This document shows, piece after piece, positions 17,046 through 26,329 of a DNA stretch of 64,000 bases (position 1 is its first letter; each line of letters begins with the position of its first letter). The DNA is taken from contig JAZNZJ010000022.1 in the NCBI GenBank assembly GCA_045594885.1, positions 1 to 64,000 of the forward strand, read 5' to 3'. A model generated the notes under the pieces. That model was not told where the DNA came from. It saw nothing but the letters and a program-made list of their open reading frames with translations, and made no database searches. This DNA is from Fimenecus sp045594885. Lineage in GTDB: Bacteria > Bacillota > Clostridia > Oscillospirales > Acutalibacteraceae. A program made the position numbers and the translations under genes.

Positions 17046-17791
17046 TATTTACTACTCTTTCTTTCGACTGATGCAGCAACCATAAGCTTGTGTACTTCTT
17101 CATCAGTAAGCTTTCTCCAGTCACCCTGTTTAAGCATACCTAACTTAACAGAACCGATTTGGGTTCTTTTGAGTCTTGCCACTTCAAGACCTAAAGTCTC
17201 ACACATTTTACGAATCTGTCGGTTTCTGCCTTCATATATAATGAGTTCAAGAACAACTCTACCCTCTTTTTTTTCAATCACACGAACCTCAGAAGGTAAA
17301 GTCATTCTTCCGTCGATTTCAACACCTGTTGATAATGCAGAAATCTGGTCTTCAGTTATTGTTGGTCTTACAGTAACTCTGTAAGTCTTCGGTACGTGAC
17401 GTGCAGGATGTGTCAAAGCATTTGCAAATTCACCGTCATCAGTGAATAATAATAATCCTTCTGAATCTCTGTCAAGACGACCAACGGGGTAAACACGTAC
17501 ACCAACATCTTCAACTAATTGCGCAACACATTTTCTACCCATCTCATCACTCATGGTTGTAATAAACCCACGGGGTTTATGAAGCATAATATATGTGTTA
17601 TTCTTGCCTTTTCTTACCTTTTTGCCTGCAACAACAATTGTGTCTTTTTTAGGGTCAACTTTATCACCGATAGAGGCAGGTTTACCATTTACCTTAACCT
17701 TACCTGCGGCAATCAGGTCTTCAGCTTTTCTTCGAGAAGCCACGCCACATTCAGAAAGATATTTTTGAAGTCTGATTTTATTGTCTGCCAT
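17045..17791 (-). CDS. rluB: 23S rRNA pseudouridine synthase, RluB/RsuA family
   Basis: The protein of about 248 residues has an N-terminal S4 RNA-binding domain (RLQKYLSECGVASRRKAEDLI). The pseudouridine synthase core has the catalytic motif GRLDRDSEGLLLFTDDGE, with Asp in GRLD, and IYEGRNRQIRKM near the end. It probably isomerises U2605-equivalent in 23S rRNA. ATG 17791 is preferred over an in-frame TTG 12 nt upstream; the ribosome site is weak. It is commonly grouped with scpA, scpB and gerW in clostridia, as here. Confidence 0.93.
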   Translation of the reverse strand: MADNKIRLQKYLSECGVASRRKAEDLIAAGKVKVNGKPASIGDKVDPKKDTIVVAGKKVRKGKNNTYIMLHKPRGFITTMSDEMGRKCVAQLVEDVGVRVYPVGRLDRDSEGLLLFTDDGEFANALTHPARHVPKTYRVTVRPTITEDQISALSTGVEIDGRMTLPSEVRVIEKKEGRVVLELIIYEGRNRQIRKMCETLGLEVARLKRTQIGSVKLGMLKQGDWRKLTDEEVHKLMVAASVERKSSK

Positions 17792-17808
17792 AATTACACC
17801 CAAAAAGA

Positions 17809-18246
17809 TTAAGCTTCTTCGACATTTTCAACTGCTACGCTTTCAGTTGCAGTGGCAAAAGCTTTATCCATTTTTGCCTTGTTTACAGCATTTGATACTT
17901 TATCAAACATTTCGGGTACAAGGCCAACAATTCTTTCTGCAGCATTATCAAATGCAGTAATATGCTTAATATCAACATTACCATATGCATCAATTACAAG
18001 GAATGCGATAGGAAGAATTGTGACACCGGCTCCACCGCCACCACCAAAAATATCCTGATTTGATTTTGATGGGAAATCAGAACCACCTGATGCAAATCCG
18101 TATGTTACTTTTGAAACAGGAATAATAGTTACACCGCCATCAACCTTCATTGGCTCACCAATAATTGTGCTGACATTTACAAGGTCCTTAACCTTTTCAA
18201 TTGTTGTTTCAAGAATTCCTGCTGCTGATGATTTTTCTTTCATCAT
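17809..18246 (-). CDS. gerW: GerW/YtfJ-family sporulation protein
   Basis: The 145-residue protein matches GerW: IIGEPMKVDGGVTIIPVSKV, then a glycine run after DIFGGGGGAG, then VTILPIAFLVID. In B. subtilis ytfJ/gerW is needed for normal germination in L-alanine and localises to the spore. Its ATG overlaps the stop of the upstream ytfI-like gene (ATGA), the same pairing as ytfI-ytfJ in Bacillus. Confidence 0.9.
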   Translation of the reverse strand: MMKEKSSAAGILETTIEKVKDLVNVSTIIGEPMKVDGGVTIIPVSKVTYGFASGGSDFPSKSNQDIFGGGGGAGVTILPIAFLVIDAYGNVDIKHITAFDNAAERIVGLVPEMFDKVSNAVNKAKMDKAFATATESVAVENVEEA

Positions 18247-18941
18247 AAAGCACCACCTTCGTTTTTATTTTCATTATTTTTTGATTTATTTTTAATTCCA
18301 AGAAGGAATTTAATAACTACCTTAAAAATTAATCTAAATACTAATACCAGAATTGCATTTATAAAGAAAATCGGTCTTACCGAAATAGAAAACGCAAATT
18401 CTGCTTTATTTTTATCGCTTAAAAAATCGGGATTTATTTCTACATCATACTTTTTAACAGGTAACACATTACAAATAAAAGATAGTGCCGGAAATATCTT
18501 CTGACAAGTTCTACCATACTCTAAAGCAGTTTCTGCCGCATCAAATCCACCCGTAACAGTCATCCATAAATATAACTCACGAATAACTATGTGTTTTCTA
18601 AATGAATTAAACATTTTCCCCAGAGAATTCGCTGCATTATTCACTAATTGTATTACACCGTCAAAGCCTTGATTATTATAAAACTTTTTAAATATATTTT
18701 CTTTTTCTTCAGTAGGTGTATCCGGTGGTGTTTCCTCCGGCTGTTGTTCTTTCTTTTCTTTTGGTGCTTTTTCCTTTTTGGGTTTATCTTTCTTTTCACT
18801 TGGAAGAAGTTTAATCTTTATAAAAAGCCACGATATATTTAATTTGAACTCTTCAAAGAATTCACCACTTATTGTTATTCTTATGCTTAATAAAATTACA
18901 AAAAATGCAATAATTCCAAGAAAAATATACAATGCAGTCAA
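18243..18941 (-). CDS. YtfI-like DUF2953 membrane protein
   Basis: The 232-residue protein starts with a transmembrane helix (IFLGIIAFFVILLSI). A Lys/Glu/Pro-rich linker follows at about residues 50-85, then a soluble DUF2953 domain and a C-terminal hydrophobic helix near 200-215. B. subtilis YtfI is its counterpart and is also sporulation associated. The gene is translationally coupled to gerW. Confidence 0.8.
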   Translation of the reverse strand: MTALYIFLGIIAFFVILLSIRITISGEFFEEFKLNISWLFIKIKLLPSEKKDKPKKEKAPKEKKEQQPEETPPDTPTEEKENIFKKFYNNQGFDGVIQLVNNAANSLGKMFNSFRKHIVIRELYLWMTVTGGFDAAETALEYGRTCQKIFPALSFICNVLPVKKYDVEINPDFLSDKNKAEFAFSISVRPIFFINAILVLVFRLIFKVVIKFLLGIKNKSKNNENKNEGGAL

Positions 18942-18972
18942 AAAAACACCTCCTTAAAAATAATTATAAAAT

Positions 18973-19524
18973 CTATTCAGCACTTTCTTCTAAATTCTCA
19001 TCAGTTATGCCATCGCCTTGAGGAATAACAGGTAATTCTTCAAGTGATGAGATTGAGAAGCACCTTAAAAAGTCCGACGTAGTACCATAAATCAATGGTC
19101 TTCCCGGTAAATCAAGCCTACCTTTTTCTTCTATAAGCTTTTTTTGGCAAAGTGTAGAAATAACACCACTACAATCTACACCTCTTACCTGCTCTATGTA
19201 AGATTTAGTTATTGGTTGATTATATGCAACAATCGCAAGTACTTCAAAAGCAGCTTGTGAAAGTGGTGTATTTTTTCTCAATTCAAGAACATCACGAATT
19301 ACCTCAGCAAATTCGCTCCTTGAAGAAAGCTGATATTTATCACCGAGTTTTAAAACACATATTCCACTTTTTCTTTCATCAAGCTGAGCGGACAAATTAT
19401 ATAAAACCTGCTCACATAATTCGCTATCAATCTCTAAAGCAGTTGCAATTTTTTCAAGTTCAATAGGCTCACCCGAAGCAAAAAGAATAGCCTCTGCAGC
19501 AGCCTGTAATTTACTTGCTTTCAT
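18973..19524 (-). CDS. scpB: Segregation and condensation protein B
   Basis: The 183-residue kleisin-associated protein has two winged-helix domains (AAAEAILFASGEPIELEKIA; FEVLAIVAYNQPITKSYIE; LDLPGRPLIYGTT). It forms the SMC-ScpA-ScpB condensin. ATG 19524 is chosen because GAGGA is 9 nt upstream, whereas the ATG at 19533 abuts that site. Its first base is the last base of the scpA stop (TGATG), so translation is coupled. Confidence 0.94.
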   Translation of the reverse strand: MKASKLQAAAEAILFASGEPIELEKIATALEIDSELCEQVLYNLSAQLDERKSGICVLKLGDKYQLSSRSEFAEVIRDVLELRKNTPLSQAAFEVLAIVAYNQPITKSYIEQVRGVDCSGVISTLCQKKLIEEKGRLDLPGRPLIYGTTSDFLRCFSISSLEELPVIPQGDGITDENLEESAE

Positions 19525-20261
19525 CAATTCCATTCCTCACTAATATTGGTAACGTCTTCATCAATTAACTCGACCTGTGTATCATCACCGTCACCAATAA
19601 CTTTAACTTTTTTAGATTTTGTAAGTTCCAATACTGCAAGAAAAGTCGCAACTATATCTGAGCGTGACTCCGCATCGGATAGTAACGCACTAAGTCTTGT
19701 TTTTTGACCTTTTTTAGTCAATTTGTTGAATATTCTTGTAATTTTTGAACTTACTGAAACAACTTTCTTTACGACAATTTCACGAAACGCCTCAATCGGT
19801 GGCGGCAATTGTCTTAATTTTTTACCTGCAGCAGCTACATAAGCACTGAATAGCTCCTGCGGGTCGTGCAATCTTTTGTAGGTCTGGTCGGGGTCAATCT
19901 TTTCAGGCTGACGAATAAAAGTATCAAAACCATTTGTATTTTCTGATAACTTTTCTGCCAATTGTTTCATATCTCTGTATTCAATCAACTCAGTTTGAAG
20001 CTCATTTTTTAAGTCTTCTGCTTCTTTATAAACAGGTAATAATGAAACAGATTTAAGATAGACCAATCGTGCCGCCATTTCTAAAAATTCTGCAGCAACA
20101 TACATATCTTCCTCTTGCATCATTCGAACATAATTTACATATTGTTCAACTAATTCAACAATTGGAATATCATAAATATTCAGTTTATGCTTTGAAATTA
20201 AATGCAAAAGCAAGTCCATTGGACCTTCAAAAACATCTAATTTATATGAAATCTTATCCAT
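19524..20261 (-). CDS. scpA: Segregation and condensation protein A (kleisin)
   Basis: The 245-residue kleisin carries the N-terminal motif FEGPMDLLLHLISKHKLNIYDIPI, which binds the SMC neck, a charged middle and a C-terminal winged helix (TFLAVLELTKSKKV). It bridges SMC heads in chromosome segregation. It is 9 bp downstream of the site-2 protease homologue and coupled to scpB. Confidence 0.95.
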   Translation of the reverse strand: MDKISYKLDVFEGPMDLLLHLISKHKLNIYDIPIVELVEQYVNYVRMMQEEDMYVAAEFLEMAARLVYLKSVSLLPVYKEAEDLKNELQTELIEYRDMKQLAEKLSENTNGFDTFIRQPEKIDPDQTYKRLHDPQELFSAYVAAAGKKLRQLPPPIEAFREIVVKKVVSVSSKITRIFNKLTKKGQKTRLSALLSDAESRSDIVATFLAVLELTKSKKVKVIGDGDDTQVELIDEDVTNISEEWN

Positions 20262-20270
20262 AAACTTCCT

Positions 20271-20951
20271 CTAAATTAACGAAAATGGTAAATATGCAAT
20301 AAACTGGAATAATGATAGAATTGCACCTGAAATTGCACTCAATGGTCCGGAAAGAATTCCCGTAAGAATTAAAACAAAAACGACAATTACAATATATCTT
20401 TCGTACTCTAAAAACTTGTAGTAGTATTTAGCGGGAATCAGCAATTGTAAAATTCTTGAACCATCCAATGGTGGAATCGGCAACAAATTAAACACTGCAA
20501 GATTAACATTGATAGCAGCAGCATAATAAACAAATATCCAGATTGCATTAAGTATAGTTGCATTTTGGGCACGTGCCATAAAGAATGTTACAACTGCAGA
20601 AATCAATATAAATATAAATCCCATAATCAAATTCGAGATTGGACCTGCAATTGCTGTTAGTGCCATTCCTTTTTTGGAATCTTTAAAATTACGTGGATTT
20701 ACGGGAACGGGCTTTGCATAACCAAAACCGCAAAGGAAAATCATTATCGCACCAATGGGAGAAATATGTGCCATTGGGTTAAGTGTTAAACGACCTGATA
20801 ATCTTGCAGTTTGGTCACCAAGTTTTGTTGCAATTAATGCATGTGCATATTCATGAATTGGCATTGTACAAAAAACAACAAATAATCTTGAAAATAATTT
20901 AACAAGTAAATCAAGAAAATCAAAGTCACCACTAAACAAATCAAATATCAT
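20271..20951 (-). CDS. Site-2 protease family membrane peptidase (M50)
   Basis: The protein of about 226 residues carries the zinc motif HEYAHALIATKLGD inside a membrane helix. The second-site sequence NLLPIPPLDGSRILQ (NxxPxxxLDG) supplies the third ligand. Five to six hydrophobic helices are visible. I place the start at ATG 20951 behind AGAAAGG; the frame is open further upstream but that would overlap prmC by 77 bp. This short M50 group (YwhC-like) without a PDZ domain is common beside scpA in Firmicutes. The substrate is unknown. Confidence 0.88.
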   Translation of the reverse strand: MIFDLFSGDFDFLDLLVKLFSRLFVVFCTMPIHEYAHALIATKLGDQTARLSGRLTLNPMAHISPIGAIMIFLCGFGYAKPVPVNPRNFKDSKKGMALTAIAGPISNLIMGFIFILISAVVTFFMARAQNATILNAIWIFVYYAAAINVNLAVFNLLPIPPLDGSRILQLLIPAKYYYKFLEYERYIVIVVFVLILTGILSGPLSAISGAILSLFQFIAYLPFSLI

Positions 20952-20979
20952 ATTATAAACCTTTCTATTCAAAAGAATA

Positions 20980-21810
20980 TTATATTCTAAAAGTGACAAT
21001 TCTGTCAATATTATTAAAATCAAAAAATATGTTCTTTTCTTTATATTTTCCTTCAAATATCTTTATTATATCTTCACTCTGACCATCGCCACATTCAAAT
21101 GCTAAATAACCGTCAGTTTTCAAATTTGATGAGCATCTATTACAAATACATCTGTAAAAATCTAAACCGTCATTACCACCATCTAAAGCCGTAACCGGTT
21201 CATTCAGGACTTCTTTTTGAAGTGATGAAATTTCTGATGAATTTATGTACGGCGGGTTTGAGATTATAATATCAGCTTTAGGCAATTGGGAAAAATCAAA
21301 GTCAAACAAATCGCCATTTATTAATACTGAATTAACTGCATTTAGTTTTTTTTGATTTTTTAACAAATAACTAAAAGCTTCTTTCTCTTTTTCAAGCAAA
21401 TAAACTTTTGAATCCGGCCTATGAGAAGCGATGGTAAGCCCAATACACCCTGTACCTGCACACAAATCATAAACAACAGGATTATTTATATTTTTAATAA
21501 TATTCAAAGCAAAATCAACAAGCATTTCTGTTTCGGGACGAGGGATTAAAACACCTTGACCAACAAAAAATGTTAAATCATAAAAATCCCATTTACCTAA
21601 AATATACTGTAATGGTTCACCGTTCTTACGTCTTGAAATGACAGAATTAATAATTTTAACCTGTTCATCAGATACTTCTGAATTATCAATAAATATCTTT
21701 TGCTTTGGTATCAAAAGCAGGTCTTCAAAAATGCATTGTGCTTCAAAGCCACCTGAGTCGTCGAAATCAAGCTGATTCGAACAATAATTATATAAATCTC
21801 TTAGCGTCAT
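20980..21810 (-). CDS. prmC: Release-factor glutamine methyltransferase
   Basis: The 276-residue enzyme methylates the GGQ glutamine of release factors. The N-terminal helical domain is followed by the SAM-binding motif DLCAGTGCIGL and the NPPY substrate motif (IISNPPYINS), which places the amide group. The start at 21810 shares a base with the end of the DUF1385 gene, a pairing often seen in clostridia, where prfA lies nearby; prfA is not in this window. Confidence 0.94.
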   Translation of the reverse strand: MTLRDLYNYCSNQLDFDDSGGFEAQCIFEDLLLIPKQKIFIDNSEVSDEQVKIINSVISRRKNGEPLQYILGKWDFYDLTFFVGQGVLIPRPETEMLVDFALNIIKNINNPVVYDLCAGTGCIGLTIASHRPDSKVYLLEKEKEAFSYLLKNQKKLNAVNSVLINGDLFDFDFSQLPKADIIISNPPYINSSEISSLQKEVLNEPVTALDGGNDGLDFYRCICNRCSSNLKTDGYLAFECGDGQSEDIIKIFEGKYKEKNIFFDFNNIDRIVTFRI

Positions 21811-22787
21811 TAGATTTTGTCATCCTCAGGATTGTCAGTAATTACTGCTTTAATTGATTCAATCGCAACTTCAATAATGTCATCTGTTGGCTCAACAGTT
21901 GTAATTCTTTGCATTAAAAGACCCGGATATGAGAGTGCTTTTACAAGAAAGTTATCATGTTTACCTGCAAATTTTATAAACTCATAGCCAATTCCCATTA
22001 CCAATGGTAAAATTGCAATTTTAATAACCATCCATAAAATTCTATTAATTTCAGCAAGTCCGGGAAAGAAACAAACCAATGTAAATGAGAGAAACATACT
22101 GAGAATTAGCATAACAAACATAAATGCTGTTCCGCATCGTGGATGAAAACGTGACATTTTTCTTACATTTTCGACATTTAGTTCAAGCCCGTTTTCGTAA
22201 CAAAAAATTGTTTTATGTTCAGCACCATGATACATAAAAACTCGTTTTATATATGACATTTTTGAAACAAGGTACATATATAGAATAAATATTATGATTC
22301 TCATAACACCTTCAAAAAGCGGATGATACCTTGAAGCGTCAATATTTTTAAGTAAATAATCGTCAAATAAATCAATTAAAAGCACGGGTAAATACAAAAA
22401 TACCAACATAGCCAAAGCAACGCCCAACACAGAAGAAATTATAGTGATAACAGTCATCATTTTTTCACTTAAATGTTCTGTAAGCCATTTGTCAAGTTTT
22501 GACATATCTTCCTCTTTTTCTTCTTCAGTCATAGCCTTGTCAGCAGACTTCATAAGATACTTATACCCTGTTGTAAGTGATTCAATGAATGCGGCCACAC
22601 CTCGAATAATTGGCAAACCTAAAATTTTGTATTTATTCTTTAACGGCTTGTATTCATCAATTTCAACATCAATTGTTCCATCAGGTAACCGTACTGCCAT
22701 TGCATTTCCTTTTGGTCCACGCATCATAATTCCCTCAATAAGTGCTTGACCACCAATTGATGTTTTATGTTTAACATTGTTGCTCAT
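21810..22787 (-). CDS. DUF1385 membrane protein (YqhQ-like)
   Basis: The 325-residue protein begins SIGGQALIEGIMMRGPKG, the family signature, and has about five transmembrane helices between residues 95 and 275. YHGAEHKTIFCYENG is a second conserved block, with two His that could bind metal. The function of the family is unknown. It is conserved immediately upstream of prmC in many clostridia. Confidence 0.88.
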   Translation of the reverse strand: MSNNVKHKTSIGGQALIEGIMMRGPKGNAMAVRLPDGTIDVEIDEYKPLKNKYKILGLPIIRGVAAFIESLTTGYKYLMKSADKAMTEEEKEEDMSKLDKWLTEHLSEKMMTVITIISSVLGVALAMLVFLYLPVLLIDLFDDYLLKNIDASRYHPLFEGVMRIIIFILYMYLVSKMSYIKRVFMYHGAEHKTIFCYENGLELNVENVRKMSRFHPRCGTAFMFVMLILSMFLSFTLVCFFPGLAEINRILWMVIKIAILPLVMGIGYEFIKFAGKHDNFLVKALSYPGLLMQRITTVEPTDDIIEVAIESIKAVITDNPEDDKI

Positions 22788-22797
22788 ATAATTCTCC

Positions 22798-24207
22798 TTA
22801 CTTGATAATCCTTGGTAAAATTAGGTTCGTTGTTGTACCCTCACCTATCTTACTTGTGATAATCATTTCACCATTGTGTAATTTAATAATTTCATCAGTG
22901 ACAGCTAAACCAATACCGCTGCCACGAACACTATTATTAGCCTTATAAAATTTTTCACGGATTTTTGGTAAATCGTTTTTCGAAATTCCGCAACCATTAT
23001 CAGAAATTTTAATCATAACTGATTTTTCATTGACTTCAAGCTTTACTTTAACGTATCCACCTTTTTTATTATACTTAAAGCTATTGTCAATAATATTTAC
23101 TAAAGCTTGTTTAAGGCGGTTTTTGTCGGCTTTTAAAACAACTGAACTGTTAGGTATTTCAGTTATCAACTGTATTCCTTCTCGCTCGGAACGTTCCCTG
23201 AATACTTGAAGTACTTCTGACAATTCCTTAACTATATCAATTGTCGCTAACTTTAAAGATAATTTACCACTTTCCATTCGTGAGAAATCAAGTAATTCCT
23301 CAACAAGAACGGTTAATCTTTCAGACTCATTGACAATTACATCCATGCCCTTTTCAACTAACTCGTCATCGTCTTTTGACATTTTTATTGTTTCTCCCCA
23401 GCCTTTAATTGCAGTAAGCGGTGTTCTTAACTCGTGGGAAACAGTTGAAATAAATTCATTTTTAATCTTTTCTGCCTCACTTATTTCATGGGCCATATTG
23501 TTGATGGTTTCACACAACTGACCAATTTCATCATCATACTTGTGTTTCTCGATAGATACTTTAAAATCACCTTTAGCAATTTTAGAAGCAGTTTCATTCA
23601 ATTTACGTACAGGCTTGATAATTGAATTTATGAAAAACGCACCTGATGTTACAACGAAGAATACAAATATAAAAAGCAGAAGTGCTATTGTGACCCAAAT
23701 CTGTATCAACTGTTTATCAACATCTTCAAGGGAAATGATATATCTTACAGCACCATTTACACCATTATCATTTTTGGGAAGAATATAAGTCATTGCCATA
23801 ACTTTTTCTCCACTTTGCATTCTTCCTATCCACTCTGCTTTTCCGCTTTCATCTGCCTTTGCGTAATTGTAATCGGGATAAACTTCGCCCTTAACAGAGA
23901 ATCCGGTTGAAGAAACAACAACATTGCCACTTTCATCAATTACCCAAACTTCCATAACGTTTTTATCAGAAAATCCATCAACAAAATTTTTGGCAATTCT
24001 AATAAACATTTCATCGCTGACCGCAACCGGTGAGCTTAAATCAGAAAGAACCATTGAGGTTGCACGTGAATTAAGAGTCATTCTAACAGAATTATAATAC
24101 TGCGTTTTAAAAACAAAACCGAGAACAATACCAATAGCAACAATAAGTATAACTATGCCTGACAATACAGAGAATACCCAACGTTTAACTATACTGTTTT
24201 TAATCAT
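22798..24207 (-). CDS. Membrane sensor histidine kinase
   Basis: The protein of about 469 residues starts at ATG 24207 behind AAGGTGG; a GTG 12 nt upstream lies inside that site. Two transmembrane helices (about 10-35 and 165-190) flank an extracellular sensor domain with a Cache-like feel. A HAMP domain, H-box SHELRTPLTAIKGW, N-box DNSFKYN and G-boxes SDNGCGI and GSGIGLAV follow. It phosphorylates the response regulator encoded 24 bp upstream. The domain order resembles PhoR/WalK-type kinases but no PAS domain is evident. The signal is unknown. Confidence 0.9.
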   Translation of the reverse strand: MIKNSIVKRWVFSVLSGIVILIVAIGIVLGFVFKTQYYNSVRMTLNSRATSMVLSDLSSPVAVSDEMFIRIAKNFVDGFSDKNVMEVWVIDESGNVVVSSTGFSVKGEVYPDYNYAKADESGKAEWIGRMQSGEKVMAMTYILPKNDNGVNGAVRYIISLEDVDKQLIQIWVTIALLLFIFVFFVVTSGAFFINSIIKPVRKLNETASKIAKGDFKVSIEKHKYDDEIGQLCETINNMAHEISEAEKIKNEFISTVSHELRTPLTAIKGWGETIKMSKDDDELVEKGMDVIVNESERLTVLVEELLDFSRMESGKLSLKLATIDIVKELSEVLQVFRERSEREGIQLITEIPNSSVVLKADKNRLKQALVNIIDNSFKYNKKGGYVKVKLEVNEKSVMIKISDNGCGISKNDLPKIREKFYKANNSVRGSGIGLAVTDEIIKLHNGEMIITSKIGEGTTTNLILPRIIK

Positions 24208-24231
24208 ACTTATCACCACCTTAATACTATT

Positions 24232-24936
24232 TTAAATTATCCATTTGTAACCCATACCCCATACAGTTGTTAAATGCTTTGGTTGTGAGGGTTCATCTTC
24301 AATTTTGTTTCTTAACCTATGAATATTAACATCGACTACTTTTTCATCTCCAAAATACGACTCGCCCCAAACAAATTTTAAAATGTCAATTCTATCGAGT
24401 GCGGTATTGGGGTTTGCAAAAAAGTATTCAATAATTTGAAATTCAACTTGAGTTAATTCGATTGGTACACCATTTTTAGTAAGAGTGTGACTTCTCAAAT
24501 CAAGTACAAATTCGTTTAAAACAATTGCACTATCTTGTTGACTTTCTTTTGTATTTTCAGCAGTAATTGAAACCCTTCTGTAAACGGCATCAATTCTTGC
24601 CATAAGCTCTGACGGTGAAAATGGTTTTGTTACATAATCGTCTGCACCTACCATAAGACCCGTTACTTTGTCCATTTCTTGAGTTCGTGCGGTAAGCATT
24701 ATAATACCAATTCGTTTGCTTTTAGTTCGCAGATATTTGCATACTTCAAGACCATCAACAACGGGCATCATAATGTCAAGAATTGCAATATCAATTTCAT
24801 CACTATGTTCATCAAATGCCTTGATTGCCTCTTCACCATTTGAAGCCTCAATTACTTCATATCCACTTCGTTTAAGATTTATGACGACAAAATCTCTGAT
24901 GGAAGTTTCGTCTTCCGCTATTAAAACACATTTCAT
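24232..24936 (-). CDS. OmpR/PhoB-family response regulator
   Basis: The 234-residue protein has a receiver domain (acidic pair EDE near residue 9, phospho-acceptor Asp in AILDIMMP, Lys in TKPFSPSEL). A C-terminal winged helix (VDVNIHRLRNKIEDEP, VWGMGYKW) binds DNA. It is the partner of the adjacent kinase. It follows the FG-GAP-like lipoprotein gene by 5 bp, so the lipoprotein may take part in the same signalling. Confidence 0.92.
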   Translation of the reverse strand: MKCVLIAEDETSIRDFVVINLKRSGYEVIEASNGEEAIKAFDEHSDEIDIAILDIMMPVVDGLEVCKYLRTKSKRIGIIMLTARTQEMDKVTGLMVGADDYVTKPFSPSELMARIDAVYRRVSITAENTKESQQDSAIVLNEFVLDLRSHTLTKNGVPIELTQVEFQIIEYFFANPNTALDRIDILKFVWGESYFGDEKVVDVNIHRLRNKIEDEPSQPKHLTTVWGMGYKWII

Positions 24937-24941
24937 CTTAA

Positions 24942-26309
24942 TTACTCCTGACCGATTATAATAAAATTCTTAATCAATTCTTCAAAAGTATCACTGTTAA
25001 TGTCTTTCACATAATAACCATAAACAAATGCACCATGGGCATCAAGCTTTGAATAGTCATAATGATTCTCATCCCATTGCAATTCAGAAAATACTTTAAT
25101 ATAGAACAATTCATTAATTAATGTTCCTGTTTCATTTACCAAATACACCGTAAGCACTTCATTATTACTGTTATAAACTGCTGTATATTTACCAATCCAT
25201 TCATCAGGAAAAACAAGCATATATCCATATGCACCGTTTAATAAACATTTAAAATCGACAACAAGTTCACTTTCAGAAACTTCGGACCAAACAGTTAAAT
25301 TCAAAGATGATTTTTCGTTAAAATCACCTGAAATTCTTTCACCATAAAGTAAATTTTCAACCGTTGGAATCTCAATATAACCATCATTATCAATATCTTG
25401 AGAATAGGTATTCACGTCACGCAATGTCTTTGGCATATCTGTAAGATTACTTGAATAAAAAGGCAAACTAATATCAAAAGTATTATTATCAATACAGATA
25501 ACCTCTGTTATAATTCCCGTTTCATTGACACTGCCATCAATAAAAAGCCTTGTGTAAACTGTACCATTGACAGAAATCTCATCTTTCATAATATTCAGAA
25601 TATTAATCATAGATGTCATTGTAAATTCGTTATCTTGAATAATCGAATAATCTTTATCAAATCTTACTATTCTGCCTTTTGTCTTTTTATCTTCTTTTAA
25701 AAAGTCAATATTGAAAATCAAAAGGTCATCAGAATTATCATTGTTCAAATCTTGAACATATATTTTTGTGAATTCATCAGCCTTTATCAAAGTTGCAGAA
25801 CTTCCATTATAACTGTAAATTGTCATAATACGTTTGTTGGTCGCACCTAAATCAACTGTATTTTTCTCACCATCAATTATAGAGGTCCAGCTTATAACAA
25901 TTTCATAACACGAATCACCATTTATATCGGCAAATCTAATATCATATATTTCTTCACCACGGCCTTTAATTGTTGAAACAAAGTTCCATTCATCATTAAC
26001 AATTTTAAAAATACTTACATACGCAAATGTATCATTTGCAGGGTCAGAATAGAAAACCAATGCTTCTTTATCACCGTCATCAAGATTAAAAAAAAGATAT
26101 GAAGAACGATAATCACCACTTATGGGTGTTTTCATTATAACACTGTTACTATTGCCCACAGAGTCTTCAAATGCTGTTTGAAGAAGACGGTTTTCACCAC
26201 TAAGCTTTGGTGGACGCATAAGAGTATCAACAGAAGAAATATTAAAATCACAAGCTGAAAAGAGCAGACAGATAATAAGAACTATGACTGTCGCAACTAT
26301 TTTTTTCAT
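24942..26309 (-). CDS. Lipoprotein with FG-GAP/VCBS-like repeats
   Basis: The 455-residue protein has a lipoprotein signal ending in LLFSAC (Cys20). Several Asp-rich repeats resemble calcium-binding FG-GAP or VCBS blades: FADINGDSCYEIV, VQDLNNDNSDDLLIF, DIDNDGYIEIP and DINSDTFEEL. This suggests an extracellular beta-propeller-like fold. It sits between the CdaR-like gene and the two-component system with short gaps. A role in sensing is an inference from the context. Confidence 0.7.
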   Translation of the reverse strand: MKKIVATVIVLIICLLFSACDFNISSVDTLMRPPKLSGENRLLQTAFEDSVGNSNSVIMKTPISGDYRSSYLFFNLDDGDKEALVFYSDPANDTFAYVSIFKIVNDEWNFVSTIKGRGEEIYDIRFADINGDSCYEIVISWTSIIDGEKNTVDLGATNKRIMTIYSYNGSSATLIKADEFTKIYVQDLNNDNSDDLLIFNIDFLKEDKKTKGRIVRFDKDYSIIQDNEFTMTSMINILNIMKDEISVNGTVYTRLFIDGSVNETGIITEVICIDNNTFDISLPFYSSNLTDMPKTLRDVNTYSQDIDNDGYIEIPTVENLLYGERISGDFNEKSSLNLTVWSEVSESELVVDFKCLLNGAYGYMLVFPDEWIGKYTAVYNSNNEVLTVYLVNETGTLINELFYIKVFSELQWDENHYDYSKLDAHGAFVYGYYVKDINSDTFEELIKNFIIIGQE

Positions 26310-26329
26310 TACCTGTCACTCCTTTTTAA